Positions 24,988-33,230 of a stretch of 64,000 nucleotides of DNA are shown in pieces; within the stretch, counting starts at the first letter, position 1; each line of letters opens with the position of its first letter. Location of the stretch: contig PKEA01000016.1 of assembly GCA_002862805.1 (NCBI GenBank), positions 1-64,000 on the forward strand, in the 5' to 3' direction. Origin of the DNA: Flavobacteriaceae bacterium (GTDB lineage: Bacteria > Bacteroidota > Bacteroidia > Flavobacteriales > Flavobacteriaceae). The notes under the pieces are model-generated. The model was not told the DNA's origin. It was given only the letters and a program-made list of their open reading frames with translations, and ran no database searches. The position numbers and the translations under genes are program-made.

Positions 24988-26199
24988 TTAAACTTTTTTT
25001 TGGTTTAAATAAAACATTCGGAATGCTCCAAAAAATAATAATATTGCTATTCCAAAAAGCATCTCGTTTGCATAAGGAATTAAAGTATAACTGAAAGAAG
25101 CAATTCCTTGAATGGCTAAAACCAATTCATTTAAAAAGATACCAATAATAAACAAACCTAAGGCTTTTTTGATTCTATTATTTTGAATTACTAGTTGATT
25201 TGTAAATAAGTAAAGCAATAAAAATCCAGAAATTATTGCTAGTAAAACCAAATGTAAATAAGCAATAACTATTGGTCTAAAGCCAAAAGCTAATTTTCCT
25301 ATCTCTGGGACAGTTGAACCTAATTGTAATAAGAATTTTATAGAAATGCAAACAACTATACTAATGTAAATCCATTTAAAAAAAGGAGCTAAAGAATAAT
25401 TTTTGATGAAATTTGGAATTATTATTTTGATGAATTTCATCCAAGCAAAAACTTGTAGAATTGCACTTAATATAGCTAATCCATATATCCAAATAGGTAA
25501 TTTTAACCATAAAACAGATAATAAATAGGCAGGAATGCAACTTATAAAAAACCAAGTAAATATAATTTTATTCGCTTTTTCTAGAACCAAATTTGATATA
25601 AGTTGATTTACAAATAAACCCATTATGCCAAACCAAAACCATCCGTTGTATTGAAAATGTAAATAATAATAAATAGATGACAAATAAAAGTCTTGATGTA
25701 AACTTTTTGTTGCCATCATATAAGCTAAAGCAAAAGTTCCTAAAGAAGAAATTACATTAAAAAATAAAGCTGCTTTAAACCAGTTTTTTGCTAAAGAATT
25801 ATTAGAAACTAATTTCAAGTCTTTAAAATATAATATTGCAAACCAAAATGAGACAAAAATAGATAAGGTTGAAAATAAAATGGAAATCAATCCATAACCT
25901 TGAAAGATGAAGCTAAAAAGCATGATGTAGGCACAAACCAAATTAGCTATAAAAACCTTTTTGTATTTCTCAAGATTTATAGCAGCATTTTGTTTGGACA
26001 AGAAATGAACCATCAAAACAATTAAAGTTTGAGAAACCCAACCTGCAAAGGCAAAATGCGAATGTGAATGTTGAATGTTTTTTTGATTCAGAAAAGGAAA
26101 CTCGAAGGCAATTTTATAACGCATTAAAAGACCTAATGACGCGACTAACAATAAATTAAATAAGGAAAATTTAATCCAGTATGAAAAGTTTAATTTCAT
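24988..26199 (-). CDS. Heme-copper-oxidase-like 12-helix membrane protein of unknown function
   Basis: 403 residues, nearly all membrane helices (about 11-12). Helix II carries HSHSHFAFAGW (H44, H46, H48), a mid helix has YYLHFQYNGWFWFG (H181), and a late helix has AYLHLVLLAI. The positions recall heme ligands in NorB/CcoN or NnrS-like proteins, but the HH metal pair is missing. It may thus hold low-spin heme without a catalytic metal centre. Its start overlaps the crp-like stop by 1 bp, so the two are made together from the motif A promoter. I infer a heme protein in NO or oxygen handling; no function is known to me. Confidence 0.65.
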   Translation of the reverse strand: MKLNFSYWIKFSLFNLLLVASLGLLMRYKIAFEFPFLNQKNIQHSHSHFAFAGWVSQTLIVLMVHFLSKQNAAINLEKYKKVFIANLVCAYIMLFSFIFQGYGLISILFSTLSIFVSFWFAILYFKDLKLVSNNSLAKNWFKAALFFNVISSLGTFALAYMMATKSLHQDFYLSSIYYYLHFQYNGWFWFGIMGLFVNQLISNLVLEKANKIIFTWFFISCIPAYLLSVLWLKLPIWIYGLAILSAILQVFAWMKFIKIIIPNFIKNYSLAPFFKWIYISIVVCISIKFLLQLGSTVPEIGKLAFGFRPIVIAYLHLVLLAIISGFLLLYLFTNQLVIQNNRIKKALGLFIIGIFLNELVLAIQGIASFSYTLIPYANEMLFGIAILLFFGAFRMFYLNQKKV

Positions 26200-26795
26200 T
26201 AATAAAATAATTTGTGATTGTTTATTTCGACCTTATTGCATTTATTCATTAGAGATAAAGTTCTAATTACAGTTTCTACACGTAATCCGGTAAAATCGGC
26301 AATTTCTTGTCTTGTATAGGGTATTTGAAGTTTTTCAGAATCTGAAACACCATTTTTTTGTTTATAATCTCTCAAAAAAGCATTGATTCTATGTTCAGGT
26401 TTTTGATTGACAATATTTTTATTGGTTAACGATTTTTTAAAAATTCGCAACGCTAAAAGTCGCATAATACTCTTGTTTATTTCAGGGTATTCTTCAATTA
26501 TAGTCAAAAATTTATCTTTTGATATTTTAATAACTACGCTATCTTGTGTTGCTATTGCAGTACATGGATAAATTTCATCTATAAATAAAGGTGGTTCGCC
26601 AAAACTACATCCTTTTTCAAAAACACCTTGCGTAAACTCTTTTCCATCTTCATTTGCACAAAACATTTTCACCGAACCTTCAATCACTTGATAATAAAAC
26701 AAAGCTAACTCATCTTCATAAAAGATAATTTCGTCTTTTTGATATTTTTTAGAAACTGCACCCCAAGTAAATAATATATCTACATCTATTTGCAT
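26199..26795 (-). CDS. Crp/Fnr-family transcription regulator
   Basis: 198 residues: an N-terminal cyclic-nucleotide-like beta-roll (ENEDGK-like loop NEDGKEF, GCSFGEPPLF) and a C-terminal winged helix (YTRQEIADFTGLRVETVIRTL). The recognition helix keeps the Glu and Arg (VETVIR) that read the TGA of Fnr/Crp sites, which fits the TATGA half of motif A. The N-terminal four-Cys Fe-S motif of true Fnr is absent, so a DNR-like heme/NO sensor is possible. It is the only such regulator in the window and its own promoter has a motif A-like palindrome. I infer that it runs the motif A regulon. Confidence 0.85.
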   Translation of the reverse strand: MQIDVDILFTWGAVSKKYQKDEIIFYEDELALFYYQVIEGSVKMFCANEDGKEFTQGVFEKGCSFGEPPLFIDEIYPCTAIATQDSVVIKISKDKFLTIIEEYPEINKSIMRLLALRIFKKSLTNKNIVNQKPEHRINAFLRDYKQKNGVSDSEKLQIPYTRQEIADFTGLRVETVIRTLSLMNKCNKVEINNHKLFY

Positions 26796-26847
26796 AAAAT
26801 ATATAAATTAACAGATTACAAATTTTCATAAATTTAATAATAATAAA

Positions 26848-26863
26848 TATGATAATTATCATT
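26848..26863 (-). promoter_or_regulatory. Motif A-like operator of the crp-like gene
   Basis: TATGATAATTATCATT has a perfect ATGATAA-TTATCAT core. The centre (26855.5) is 36.5 bp from the last G of a minus-strand box AAAATTTG (26819-26826), the same geometry as the better sites, so autoregulation is likely. Confidence 0.55.
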
Positions 26864-26866
26864 AGT

Positions 26867-26880
26867 GTAACATTTATTAC
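26867..26880 (+). promoter_or_regulatory. Motif B operator of the heme/rhodanese operon
   Basis: GTAAC-ATTT-ATTAC, flanked by T and A (TGTAAC...). The centre (26873.5) is 36.5 bp from the last G of TAAGTTTG (26903-26910), 53.5 bp before the start codon at 26927. It lies 3 bp from the motif A site that faces the other way. Confidence 0.65.
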
Positions 26881-26926
26881 ATTTAATAATCAATGAATTA
26901 TATAAGTTTGTGTAATTATATTTATT

Positions 26927-27910
26927 ATGAAAAATCTACTTATACTATCTCTGTCAGTTTTACTTTTCTCTTGCAACAAGAAGAAAGAAACATATCAAGA
27001 TGTTGATAACGAACAAGTTTTTGTGTATGATGCACACGAGGCTAAAGAATTAATGGAAAAACATTGTTATTTATGTCATAGTCCAATTGCTGATGAAGTT
27101 ACAGGAAGAATTGCACCTCCAATGGTTGCAATTAAAGCTAGGTATATTGATAAAGAAGGATATAATAAGTCGGAATTTATTAAAGCTGTTTCAGAATTTG
27201 TAAATCATCCAACCGATGATAAGGCATTAATGTATGGTGCTGTTAAAAAGTTTGGAGTAATGCCTAAACAAGTTTTTCCTGATAGTGTAGTCGTTAAAAT
27301 AGCATCTTTCATGTATGATTATAAAATTGATTCCCCAGAATGGTTTGCTTCACATTGGCAAGGTCATGGAAATAAGAATTGGGAACAATCAGGAAAAGAA
27401 TATGTGCCTCAAGTAAAAGAAAAAACATTTGCCGATATTGGTTTAGAGTATGCATTAGGAACTAAAAAAGTTTTGGGTAAAAATTTAATGGGTACTATCC
27501 AAAAGAAAGGAACTATAGAAGCTTTAGCTTTTTGTAATATTCAAGCAATGCCTTTAACAGATAGTATGTCAGTGCATCACAACGCTATTATAAAAAGAGT
27601 TTCAGATAGAAATAGAAACCCTAATAATAAGGCAAATGCAGAAGAATTGAAATATATTGATCAATTTAAAAAGCAAATGGTTGCTAAGCAAGAAATAAAA
27701 CCAGTTGTTGTTGAACAAGACAATAAAGTTCAGTTTTATTATCCAATAGAAACAAACACAATGTGTCTTCAATGTCATGGAAAACCTGAAAACATTAAAC
27801 CTGATGTGCAAGCAAAAATAAAAGCTTTATATCCTAAAGATTTAGCCGTTGGTTACGGAGAAAATGAAGTTAGAGGAATTTGGAGTATTACTTTTGATAA
27901 GAAAAAATAA
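26927..27910 (+). CDS. DUF3365-type c-heme lipoprotein with two CxxCH motifs
   Basis: 327 residues with lipobox VLLFSC (C16), a first heme motif CYLCH (about 47-51) with distal Met candidates (VMPKQ), and a C-terminal DUF3365-like half with CNIQAMPL and CLQCHGKPE (about 282-286). DUF3365 domains bind c-type heme and often act as periplasmic gas or redox sensors, here without a kinase. First gene of a motif B operon with rhodanese and DUF6132 genes. The N-terminal monoheme domain plus sensor-like domain suggests a small electron or NO-binding protein. Confidence 0.82.
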   Translation: MKNLLILSLSVLLFSCNKKKETYQDVDNEQVFVYDAHEAKELMEKHCYLCHSPIADEVTGRIAPPMVAIKARYIDKEGYNKSEFIKAVSEFVNHPTDDKALMYGAVKKFGVMPKQVFPDSVVVKIASFMYDYKIDSPEWFASHWQGHGNKNWEQSGKEYVPQVKEKTFADIGLEYALGTKKVLGKNLMGTIQKKGTIEALAFCNIQAMPLTDSMSVHHNAIIKRVSDRNRNPNNKANAEELKYIDQFKKQMVAKQEIKPVVVEQDNKVQFYYPIETNTMCLQCHGKPENIKPDVQAKIKALYPKDLAVGYGENEVRGIWSITFDKKK

Positions 27911-28287
27911 TGGAAACTATAAAAATAAAAGAAGTTTGCCCAACAAGCACTTTAGAATTAATAAAACGCAATTATCTTTTGATAGATGTACGTGAAGAAA
28001 ATGAATTCCATCAATTTTCATTTGATGTACCTCGTGTTCTTCATATTCCTCTTAGTAAATTAGAGGAACGAATGAATGAGATTCCTAAAGATGAAAAAGT
28101 TATTTTAGCTTGTTTAACTGGCGAACGAAGTTTAAGAGCAGTCCAATTTTTAAATGAATATGGGTTTACCAATTTATTGAACATGAAAAAAGGACTTTCA
28201 AAATGGGCTCAAAAAGGATACCCTATAAAAGGTGTAGCAATTATTGAAGAAAAATCATGTTGTGGAGGACACTCACATTGTAATTAA
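27910..28287 (+). CDS. Rhodanese-domain protein with Cys/His tail
   Basis: 125 residues, one rhodanese domain: LLIDVREENEFHQFS, the active Cys in LACLTGERSLRAV (about residue 77), then a short tail SCCGGHSHCN that could bind metal. Starts on the stop of the upstream heme protein gene (TAATG). Rhodaneses move sulfane sulfur; the link to the SQR-like gene under the same motif suggests a sulfur role. Confidence 0.88.
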   Translation: METIKIKEVCPTSTLELIKRNYLLIDVREENEFHQFSFDVPRVLHIPLSKLEERMNEIPKDEKVILACLTGERSLRAVQFLNEYGFTNLLNMKKGLSKWAQKGYPIKGVAIIEEKSCCGGHSHCN

Positions 28288-28288
28288 A

Positions 28289-28492
28289 ATGACAAAAAAA
28301 CAATATATTATTACAGGAATTGGAGTAGTGGTAGGTTTAGTTGCAGGTTATGTATATTATTTGCAAGTTAGATGTGCTTCAGGAACATGTGCTATAACAT
28401 CAAAACCAGTAAACAGTACTTTGTATGGCGGTTTAATGGGTGGTTTGTTATTTAATATGTTTGTCACTTCTCCCAAAAAGAAAGATAAATAA
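28289..28492 (+). CDS. DUF6132-family small membrane protein
   Basis: 67 residues from ATG 28289, 1 bp after the rhodanese stop; an earlier in-frame start would lie inside that gene and is not needed. Two short membrane segments around RCASGTCAITSKPVNSTLYGGLMGGLLF, with a Cys pair. This pattern is common in Bacteroidota next to rhodanese/thioredoxin genes. Function unknown. Confidence 0.85.
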   Translation: MTKKQYIITGIGVVVGLVAGYVYYLQVRCASGTCAITSKPVNSTLYGGLMGGLLFNMFVTSPKKKDK

Positions 28493-29091
28493 TGAATGAC
28501 TTTTGGAATGAACGATATGCTGAAAAGGAATACGTTTATGGAATACATCCTAATCAGTTTTTAGCCGATTCTATTTTGAAACTACCAAAGCACGGAAAAA
28601 TTTTATTTCCCGCTGAAGGTGAAGGTAGAAATGCTGTTTTTGCTGCTAAAAACGGATTTGAAGTTGCTGCTTTTGATTTAAGTAGTGAAGGAAAAAAGAA
28701 AGCGGATGAATTAGCAAGTGATAATGATGTAAAAATTGATTATCGAGTTGGGATGTTAGAAGATTTAAATTTTGATGAAGCTTCTTTTGATGGAGTAGTA
28801 TTCATTTATGCTCATTTTCCAAAGGCAATTCGAAAAGCACTGCATCAACAAATTTTACGATTAGTAAAACCAAATGGAGTTATAGTTTTTGAAGCTTTTA
28901 GCAAAGAACAATTAGATTATCCTTCTGGTGGACCAAAAGAGTTTGCTATGCTTTTTTCGGAAGAAGAAGTAAAAGAGGAATTTGAAAATGTTGATTTTGA
29001 TTTTCTGAAAACCGAAATTATCGAATTAAATGAAGGAGCATTTCATCAAGGAAAAGGATCAGTGGTTCGATTTATAGGAAAGAAAAGATGA
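28492..29091 (+). CDS. Class I SAM-dependent methyltransferase
   Basis: 199 residues. FWNERYAEKEYVYGIHPNQFL at the start, the SAM-binding segment ILFPAEGEGRNAVFAAKNG (G-rich loop about 39-45), AAFDLS, and VNP-like LRLVKPNGVIVFEAF. This is the pattern of TehB/UbiE-like enzymes that methylate small molecules. Overlaps the DUF6132 gene by 1 bp and the next gene by 4 bp, so it is part of the motif B operon. Substrate unknown; thiols or tellurite/selenium compounds are possible. Confidence 0.85.
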   Translation: MNDFWNERYAEKEYVYGIHPNQFLADSILKLPKHGKILFPAEGEGRNAVFAAKNGFEVAAFDLSSEGKKKADELASDNDVKIDYRVGMLEDLNFDEASFDGVVFIYAHFPKAIRKALHQQILRLVKPNGVIVFEAFSKEQLDYPSGGPKEFAMLFSEEEVKEEFENVDFDFLKTEIIELNEGAFHQGKGSVVRFIGKKR

Positions 29092-29561
29092 TAAAATCTT
29101 GGAAAGATTATCTATTTGTAAGCATACAATTTCTATTATTTGGATTGTATGCTTTTGATTTTTTACCAGCTTTTGAACTTCCACAATTAGTTAAATATAT
29201 TGGCTTGATTTTTTCAATTTTAGGTTTTTTGATTGCTGTACTTTCGGTTTTGCAACTCAATAAAAACCTGACTGTTTTTCCAACACCAAAAACAGATTCT
29301 GAATTAATGACCTTTGGAATGTACAAATTCAGTAGGCATCCAATTTACACCGGACTTATTTTATTTACTTTTGGATATGCCTTTTTTAAAGCATCACTTT
29401 TTAAAGTTTTAATTGCTTTAATTCTTTTGTTGTTGTTTTATTTTAAAACCAAATACGAAGAGCAAAAATTACTTCAAAAGTTTTCAAATTATAAAGATTA
29501 CAAGAAAAAAGTAAACCGATTTTTTCCCCAAAATAAAAAAGCCTCAAGTGAAATAACTTGA
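29088..29561 (+). CDS. Isoprenylcysteine-methyltransferase-like membrane protein
   Basis: 157 residues with four or so membrane segments and the ICMT/PEMT-type motif GMYKFSRHPIYTGLILFTFG, then EEQKLLQKF and DYKKKVNRFFP at the end. Bacterial members methylate unknown small substrates or act as integral membrane modifiers. Last gene of the heme/rhodanese operon; its stop codon lies inside the terminator hairpin. Confidence 0.85.
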   Translation: MIKSWKDYLFVSIQFLLFGLYAFDFLPAFELPQLVKYIGLIFSILGFLIAVLSVLQLNKNLTVFPTPKTDSELMTFGMYKFSRHPIYTGLILFTFGYAFFKASLFKVLIALILLLLFYFKTKYEEQKLLQKFSNYKDYKKKVNRFFPQNKKASSEIT

Positions 29562-29570
29562 GGCTTTTTT
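29535..29570. terminator. Bidirectional terminator overlapping a stop codon
   Basis: GCCTCAAGT (29541-29549) pairs with ACTTGAGGC (29556-29564), with A- and T-runs outside. The stem contains the last codons of the + strand gene, and the hairpin also ends the convergent TonB receptor gene. Confidence 0.8.
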
Positions 29571-29575
29571 GAGGA

Positions 29576-31671
29576 TTAAAATTTATAATTTACAAACAAA
29601 GTAAAGTTTCTACCCGGTTCTGTAATTGGAACTCTACCATAACCTGCCACATTGTTGAAAGCAAAAGTTAAGTGATTGTTGTAATATTGGTCAAACACAT
29701 TTAAAAGTCCCATTCCTATAGATAATGATTCAATAGGTTTGTACCCAATGTTTAAATCCATAACTTCATAACCAGCTGTTGCAATCTCATCATAACTGGT
29801 TGCAATTTTATTTTGTTTAGCGGTTAACGTATAAAGAGCTTTAGCCCAAAACTTTTTGTAATCATAACCTAATTTCAATCTGGTTACTAAAGGTGGCGTT
29901 AAAGGTAAACTTTCGTTGAAATCTTTATTTTCGGTATAGGTATAAGATACTTCTGTACCAAAATTAAAATTGTTATAAATCTGTACATTTCCATAAACTT
30001 CAAATCCTGTTTTTAAAGCATTGTCAATGTTTCTAAATACTTTTGGATGAATAGGTGGTGTGGTTGAATTGTATTTTCTAATTAAAGTTTCATCAACAAT
30101 TCCTAAAATATAGTTTTCGTAAATAGAATAGAATACCGAAGTTCCAAACTGTACATCGTTAAAGAATCCATTTAATTTTGATTTACCATCAAAACTCAAT
30201 TCAAACTGATTGTTTACTTCTGGTTTCAAATTTGGATTTCCAACATATTCATAAGCATCTCTTCCTATATTAAAAAAGGCAATAAAACGTTCTTCAATAT
30301 TAGCTGCTCTTGTTCCTCTACCAAAAGAAGCTTCCATTTTATAGTTTGAATTGAACAAATATTGATAAGAAACTGTTCCACTATAAATTGTTTCGTTTCT
30401 TTTTTCTAAGTTTGGATATAAAGCCGCAAAAGTGGCATCTAAGTCATTTGCATCAGAAGTAACAAAATCCAAACGAGAACCAACAGTTAACCATGATTTA
30501 TCAGATGCTTTAATTTTTGTTTCTGTAAAATAACCAAAATCATTAGAGTAACTGTCTTGCCAAACTTTGTCAAAGAAAGCTATTGGAGTAGGTAATGGAT
30601 TTCCCATCATGTTGACTTTTACTAATCGATCTCTACCACCATCTCTTGATAAATTTACCATATCAACTCCAGTAAACAAGTTAATTTTAGAACCCAATCG
30701 CCATTCTGTTTCTATTTTCCCGCCATAAGTTAAGGCTTCTACTTTAGAAACGGCTTCTGAATTTGCAAATGATGCTCTTCTTGTATTGCTCATAATATGA
30801 TCTACATAAGAATAATAAGCTTTAGCAGTTAATCCTTTAAAGTATGTTCCTGTGTTTTCCCATTTATAATCTAAATTAGCTAGTGTACTGTTGTCTTCGT
30901 CCGTATCCATTGGTAATCCTGCATGCAATACATCTCTACCAAAATTTTGACGGAAAGTAGCTTGTAAACGTTGATTATCTGCAATTTGATACCCTGTTTT
31001 TAAACCGTAACTGATACTTCTAAAAGAAGAGGTATTTCATTTTGATTACCATCTTCATAATTACCATAATCTCTGTAACTGAAATTTCCAGAAAAATCAA
31101 ACTTTTTAATTTTACTTTCTAAAGAAAATAGGTTCACAATTGAATTGCCGTTGCTTTCATATCCAGAAGAAAAACTTCCTCCAATAATTTTTTTGTTATT
31201 TGCTGGAGATTTAGAAACGAGATTGATAAGTCCAGCAAAAGTATTTCCATAACGTACAGAAAAAGGTCCTTTTATGATTTCAATTTTAGTAATTTCTTCT
31301 GGATTAATTAGAGTGGTAACTGGATCCATTCGGTTTGGACACGCATGAAAAGCTTTTGTTCCACCATCTATTTGTACGTTTAATTGTTCGTATTGAGAAG
31401 CTCTAAAAGCTGGGTCAACTGCATAATTTCCTCTTTTGATAAGGTGAAAACCATTGATGTCTTCAAATAATTCTCCTGAGTTTTTAGGTTGGACTACTTT
31501 TTCTGTAAAATCTTGTTTTACAATAATTTGAGCAGGATTTTTTGTTAATGATTTAGTAACTATAACTTCATTTAAAAGTGTAACTTTTACTGAGTCTACT
31601 TCTTTAACTGGTTCTTGTGCATACAAGAAAGTTGTGCCTAGTACAACTAAGGCCAATATTGATTTTTTCAT
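29576..31671 (-). pseudogene. TonB-dependent copper-type receptor with one-base frameshift
   Basis: Two adjacent reading frames rebuild one receptor of about 698 residues: 31671-31000 encodes signal peptide and plug (FHACPNRMDPVTTLI, a C-x3-M like that in the receptor at 3615-5603), and 30928-29576 encodes the barrel ending in FVNYKF. Reading through shows GAA ATA CC then TCT TCT TTT AGA AGT, so one base is missing at about 31031-31032. The joined segment (EIP-SSFRSISYGLKTGYQ) matches the intact receptor (EVSFSQFRKLNMSSTAGY). Either the gene is broken or the base is a sequencing error; the rest of both frames is intact and free of other damage. Confidence 0.8.
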
Positions 31672-31717
31672 TTTTATAAATTTGATTTAATATATAAGCT
31701 ATTAAGCTGCCGAGTTA

Positions 31718-32098
31718 TTAAATCAAACTTTGTGGTGGATGTTCTAAAGGGTGTTTTTTAATTGATTTTTTTAAAAAATCATTAAAAAGTTTTCTTTTTT
31801 TCTCAATAAAAGCATAGCTTTTAAAGTCATAGCTCCAAGCTGAATTGAAAAATGTAATTTCTATGTCAAAAAATGTTTTTTTAGAATTGTTTTGAGTTTC
31901 TTTTTCAGAACTTATTTTCTTTAAATGACACTTACCATTACATTTTAATTCAGGTTTTTTAATATTTGAACAATATTTTTCTGTAAAATGTTCATTGTCA
32001 AAAATAAATTCATATTGCAAAATAGCTGTTTTAAAATTAAAACATAATACACTAAATGTGATTATTAGAATTAAACTATTTTGAATTGAAATTTTCAT
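31718..32098 (-). CDS. Small KCNGKCHL / HPP-end protein, copy C
   Basis: 126 residues: hydrophobic N-terminus (about 7-24), YCSNIKKPELKCNGKCHLKK (C43, C53, C57, H58), a Lys/Ser-rich linker, FDIEITFFNSAWSY in place of the second-half Cys, and HPLEHPPQSLI at the end. Same family as the proteins at 3185-3562 and 6599-6967, and again directly upstream of an OprC/NosA-like receptor gene (46 bp). First gene of a motif B transcript. This third pairing is the best evidence that the small protein and receptor act together. Confidence 0.75.
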   Translation of the reverse strand: MKISIQNSLILIITFSVLCFNFKTAILQYEFIFDNEHFTEKYCSNIKKPELKCNGKCHLKKISSEKETQNNSKKTFFDIEITFFNSAWSYDFKSYAFIEKKRKLFNDFLKKSIKKHPLEHPPQSLI

Positions 32099-32146
32099 GC
32101 AATTTAATATATTCTACAAAATTCTTAGTATTTTTTTACTTGATAA

Positions 32147-32160
32147 GTAATATTTGTTAC
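32147..32160. promoter_or_regulatory. Bidirectional motif B operator
   Basis: GTAAT-ATTT-GTTAC. The centre (32153.5) lies 36.5 bp from the last base of a box on each strand: TATATTAG (32183-32190, toward the thioredoxin gene) and minus-strand GAATTTTG (32117-32124, toward the KCNGKCHL gene). Confidence 0.6.
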
Positions 32161-32233
32161 AAACTGAAATTTTAAAATTAATTATATTAGCTTTAATTAA
32201 CTACTTACACTGTTTTTATATACTTTTTAAAAT

Positions 32234-32533
32234 ATGTCAAATAAATTTCCTCAAATAATAAAATCAGAAGGTTCAATTTTAGTTGAATTTATTAATTCTA
32301 ATTGCGAACCTTGTGCAATGATTGAGCCTACATTGTTACAAATTAAAAAATCTATAGGCAATCGTATTGAAATTCTAGTTGTAGAAGTTGATGAAGTGCC
32401 AGAAGTTGTAAACCTTTACAATATAGATTCTGTTCCTACAACTGCTTTATTTCAAAATGGAGAGTTAATTTGGAAAACTGCCGAAGTTTTATCAAAACAA
32501 AAACTTCTAGAAAAAATACTAGATATTGTTTAA
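32234..32533 (+). CDS. Thioredoxin-family protein
   Basis: 99 residues, no signal peptide, one thioredoxin fold: ILVEFINSNCEPCAMIEP with active site CEPC (about residues 24-27), the cis-Pro in SVPTTALF, and GELIWKTAEV. The TNCEPC-type active site differs from the CGPC of housekeeping thioredoxin. First gene of a cluster with two small Cys proteins and a secreted kelch protein; it may keep metal-binding thiols reduced or act in the motif B stress response. Confidence 0.88.
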   Translation: MSNKFPQIIKSEGSILVEFINSNCEPCAMIEPTLLQIKKSIGNRIEILVVEVDEVPEVVNLYNIDSVPTTALFQNGELIWKTAEVLSKQKLLEKILDIV

Positions 32534-32550
32534 AATCATATATTTACGTA

Positions 32551-32859
32551 ATGAAATTTAAAGTTTACATATTATTTATCTACTTAGTTGTTTTAACAGT
32601 TCTGCCATCGGTGCGTGCTGTAAAACTTCAATTTTGTAATAATAGTGAACAAACTTGTAATAATTCAGAGCAAAATGATTGCGATACTGGCAAGTTTGTA
32701 ATGAGCTTAAATTTTAGTCCATTGCAAATTATAAAGAGTTATAATTATAATTTAAATTTTGAGCTTTTTGATTTCGAATTAAAAAAAGAAACTTCTTTTT
32801 ATGATTCTTTTTTCGTTTCAAATTTTCAAAATAATATTTGGCACCCTCCAAAAGTATAG
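32551..32859 (+). CDS. Small exported HPP-end Cys protein
   Basis: 102 residues from ATG 32551; a longer in-frame reading would start inside the thioredoxin gene and lacks a signal. Signal peptide (about 1-23), then four Cys in a short Asn-rich stretch (FCNNSEQTCNNSEQNDCDTG), and the ending NIWHPPKV. The C-terminal HPP is shared with the KCNGKCHL proteins, one of which starts just across the divergent promoter. Function unknown; an exported metal-binding protein is a fair guess. Confidence 0.65.
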   Translation: MKFKVYILFIYLVVLTVLPSVRAVKLQFCNNSEQTCNNSEQNDCDTGKFVMSLNFSPLQIIKSYNYNLNFELFDFELKKETSFYDSFFVSNFQNNIWHPPKV

Positions 32860-32930
32860 TTATTTGTTTTTTAAAACGATTACCCATTTTATTTTTTAAT
32901 ACTATGGTATAACTATATATGTCAATATTT

Positions 32931-33230
32931 ATGAAAAAAATTATATTAATGGTATTGTTTGTTTCTCTAATTGCTTTTGGGAAAGAAACAATTACCAAAA
33001 CGATGATTGCAAGTAACTATAATAATATAGTACTTGTGTCAAAACCAGTTTTACATACTAATTTGCTCTCAACGAATAAGGTTAGTTGCGCTCAATGTCA
33101 TGGTTGTAAAAACGATGCCGACTTTTCTTTGGAGGATAATTCATTAGAATTATTACAAATTAATAATGTTGAACGAGATACAATAAGTAATAAAAAAAAG
33201 GAAGTAGAACTTAAACAAAATAAATCATGA
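32931..33230 (+). CDS. Small exported protein with CxxCHxC motif
   Basis: 99 residues from the Met at 32931, which gives a signal peptide (MKKIILMVLFVSLIAFG); a Met four codons earlier is possible. Contains VSCAQCHGCKND, so CxxCHxC, which could take heme c or a metal, and a Lys-rich end. Overlaps the kelch protein gene by 4 bp (ATGA). No family recognised. Confidence 0.6.
   Translation: MKKIILMVLFVSLIAFGKETITKTMIASNYNNIVLVSKPVLHTNLLSTNKVSCAQCHGCKNDADFSLEDNSLELLQINNVERDTISNKKKEVELKQNKS

Noticed and set aside
32136..32150. Palindrome TTACTT-GAT-AAGTAA
   Set aside because: Overlaps the motif B site, is not seen elsewhere in the window and has no matching promoter spacing.
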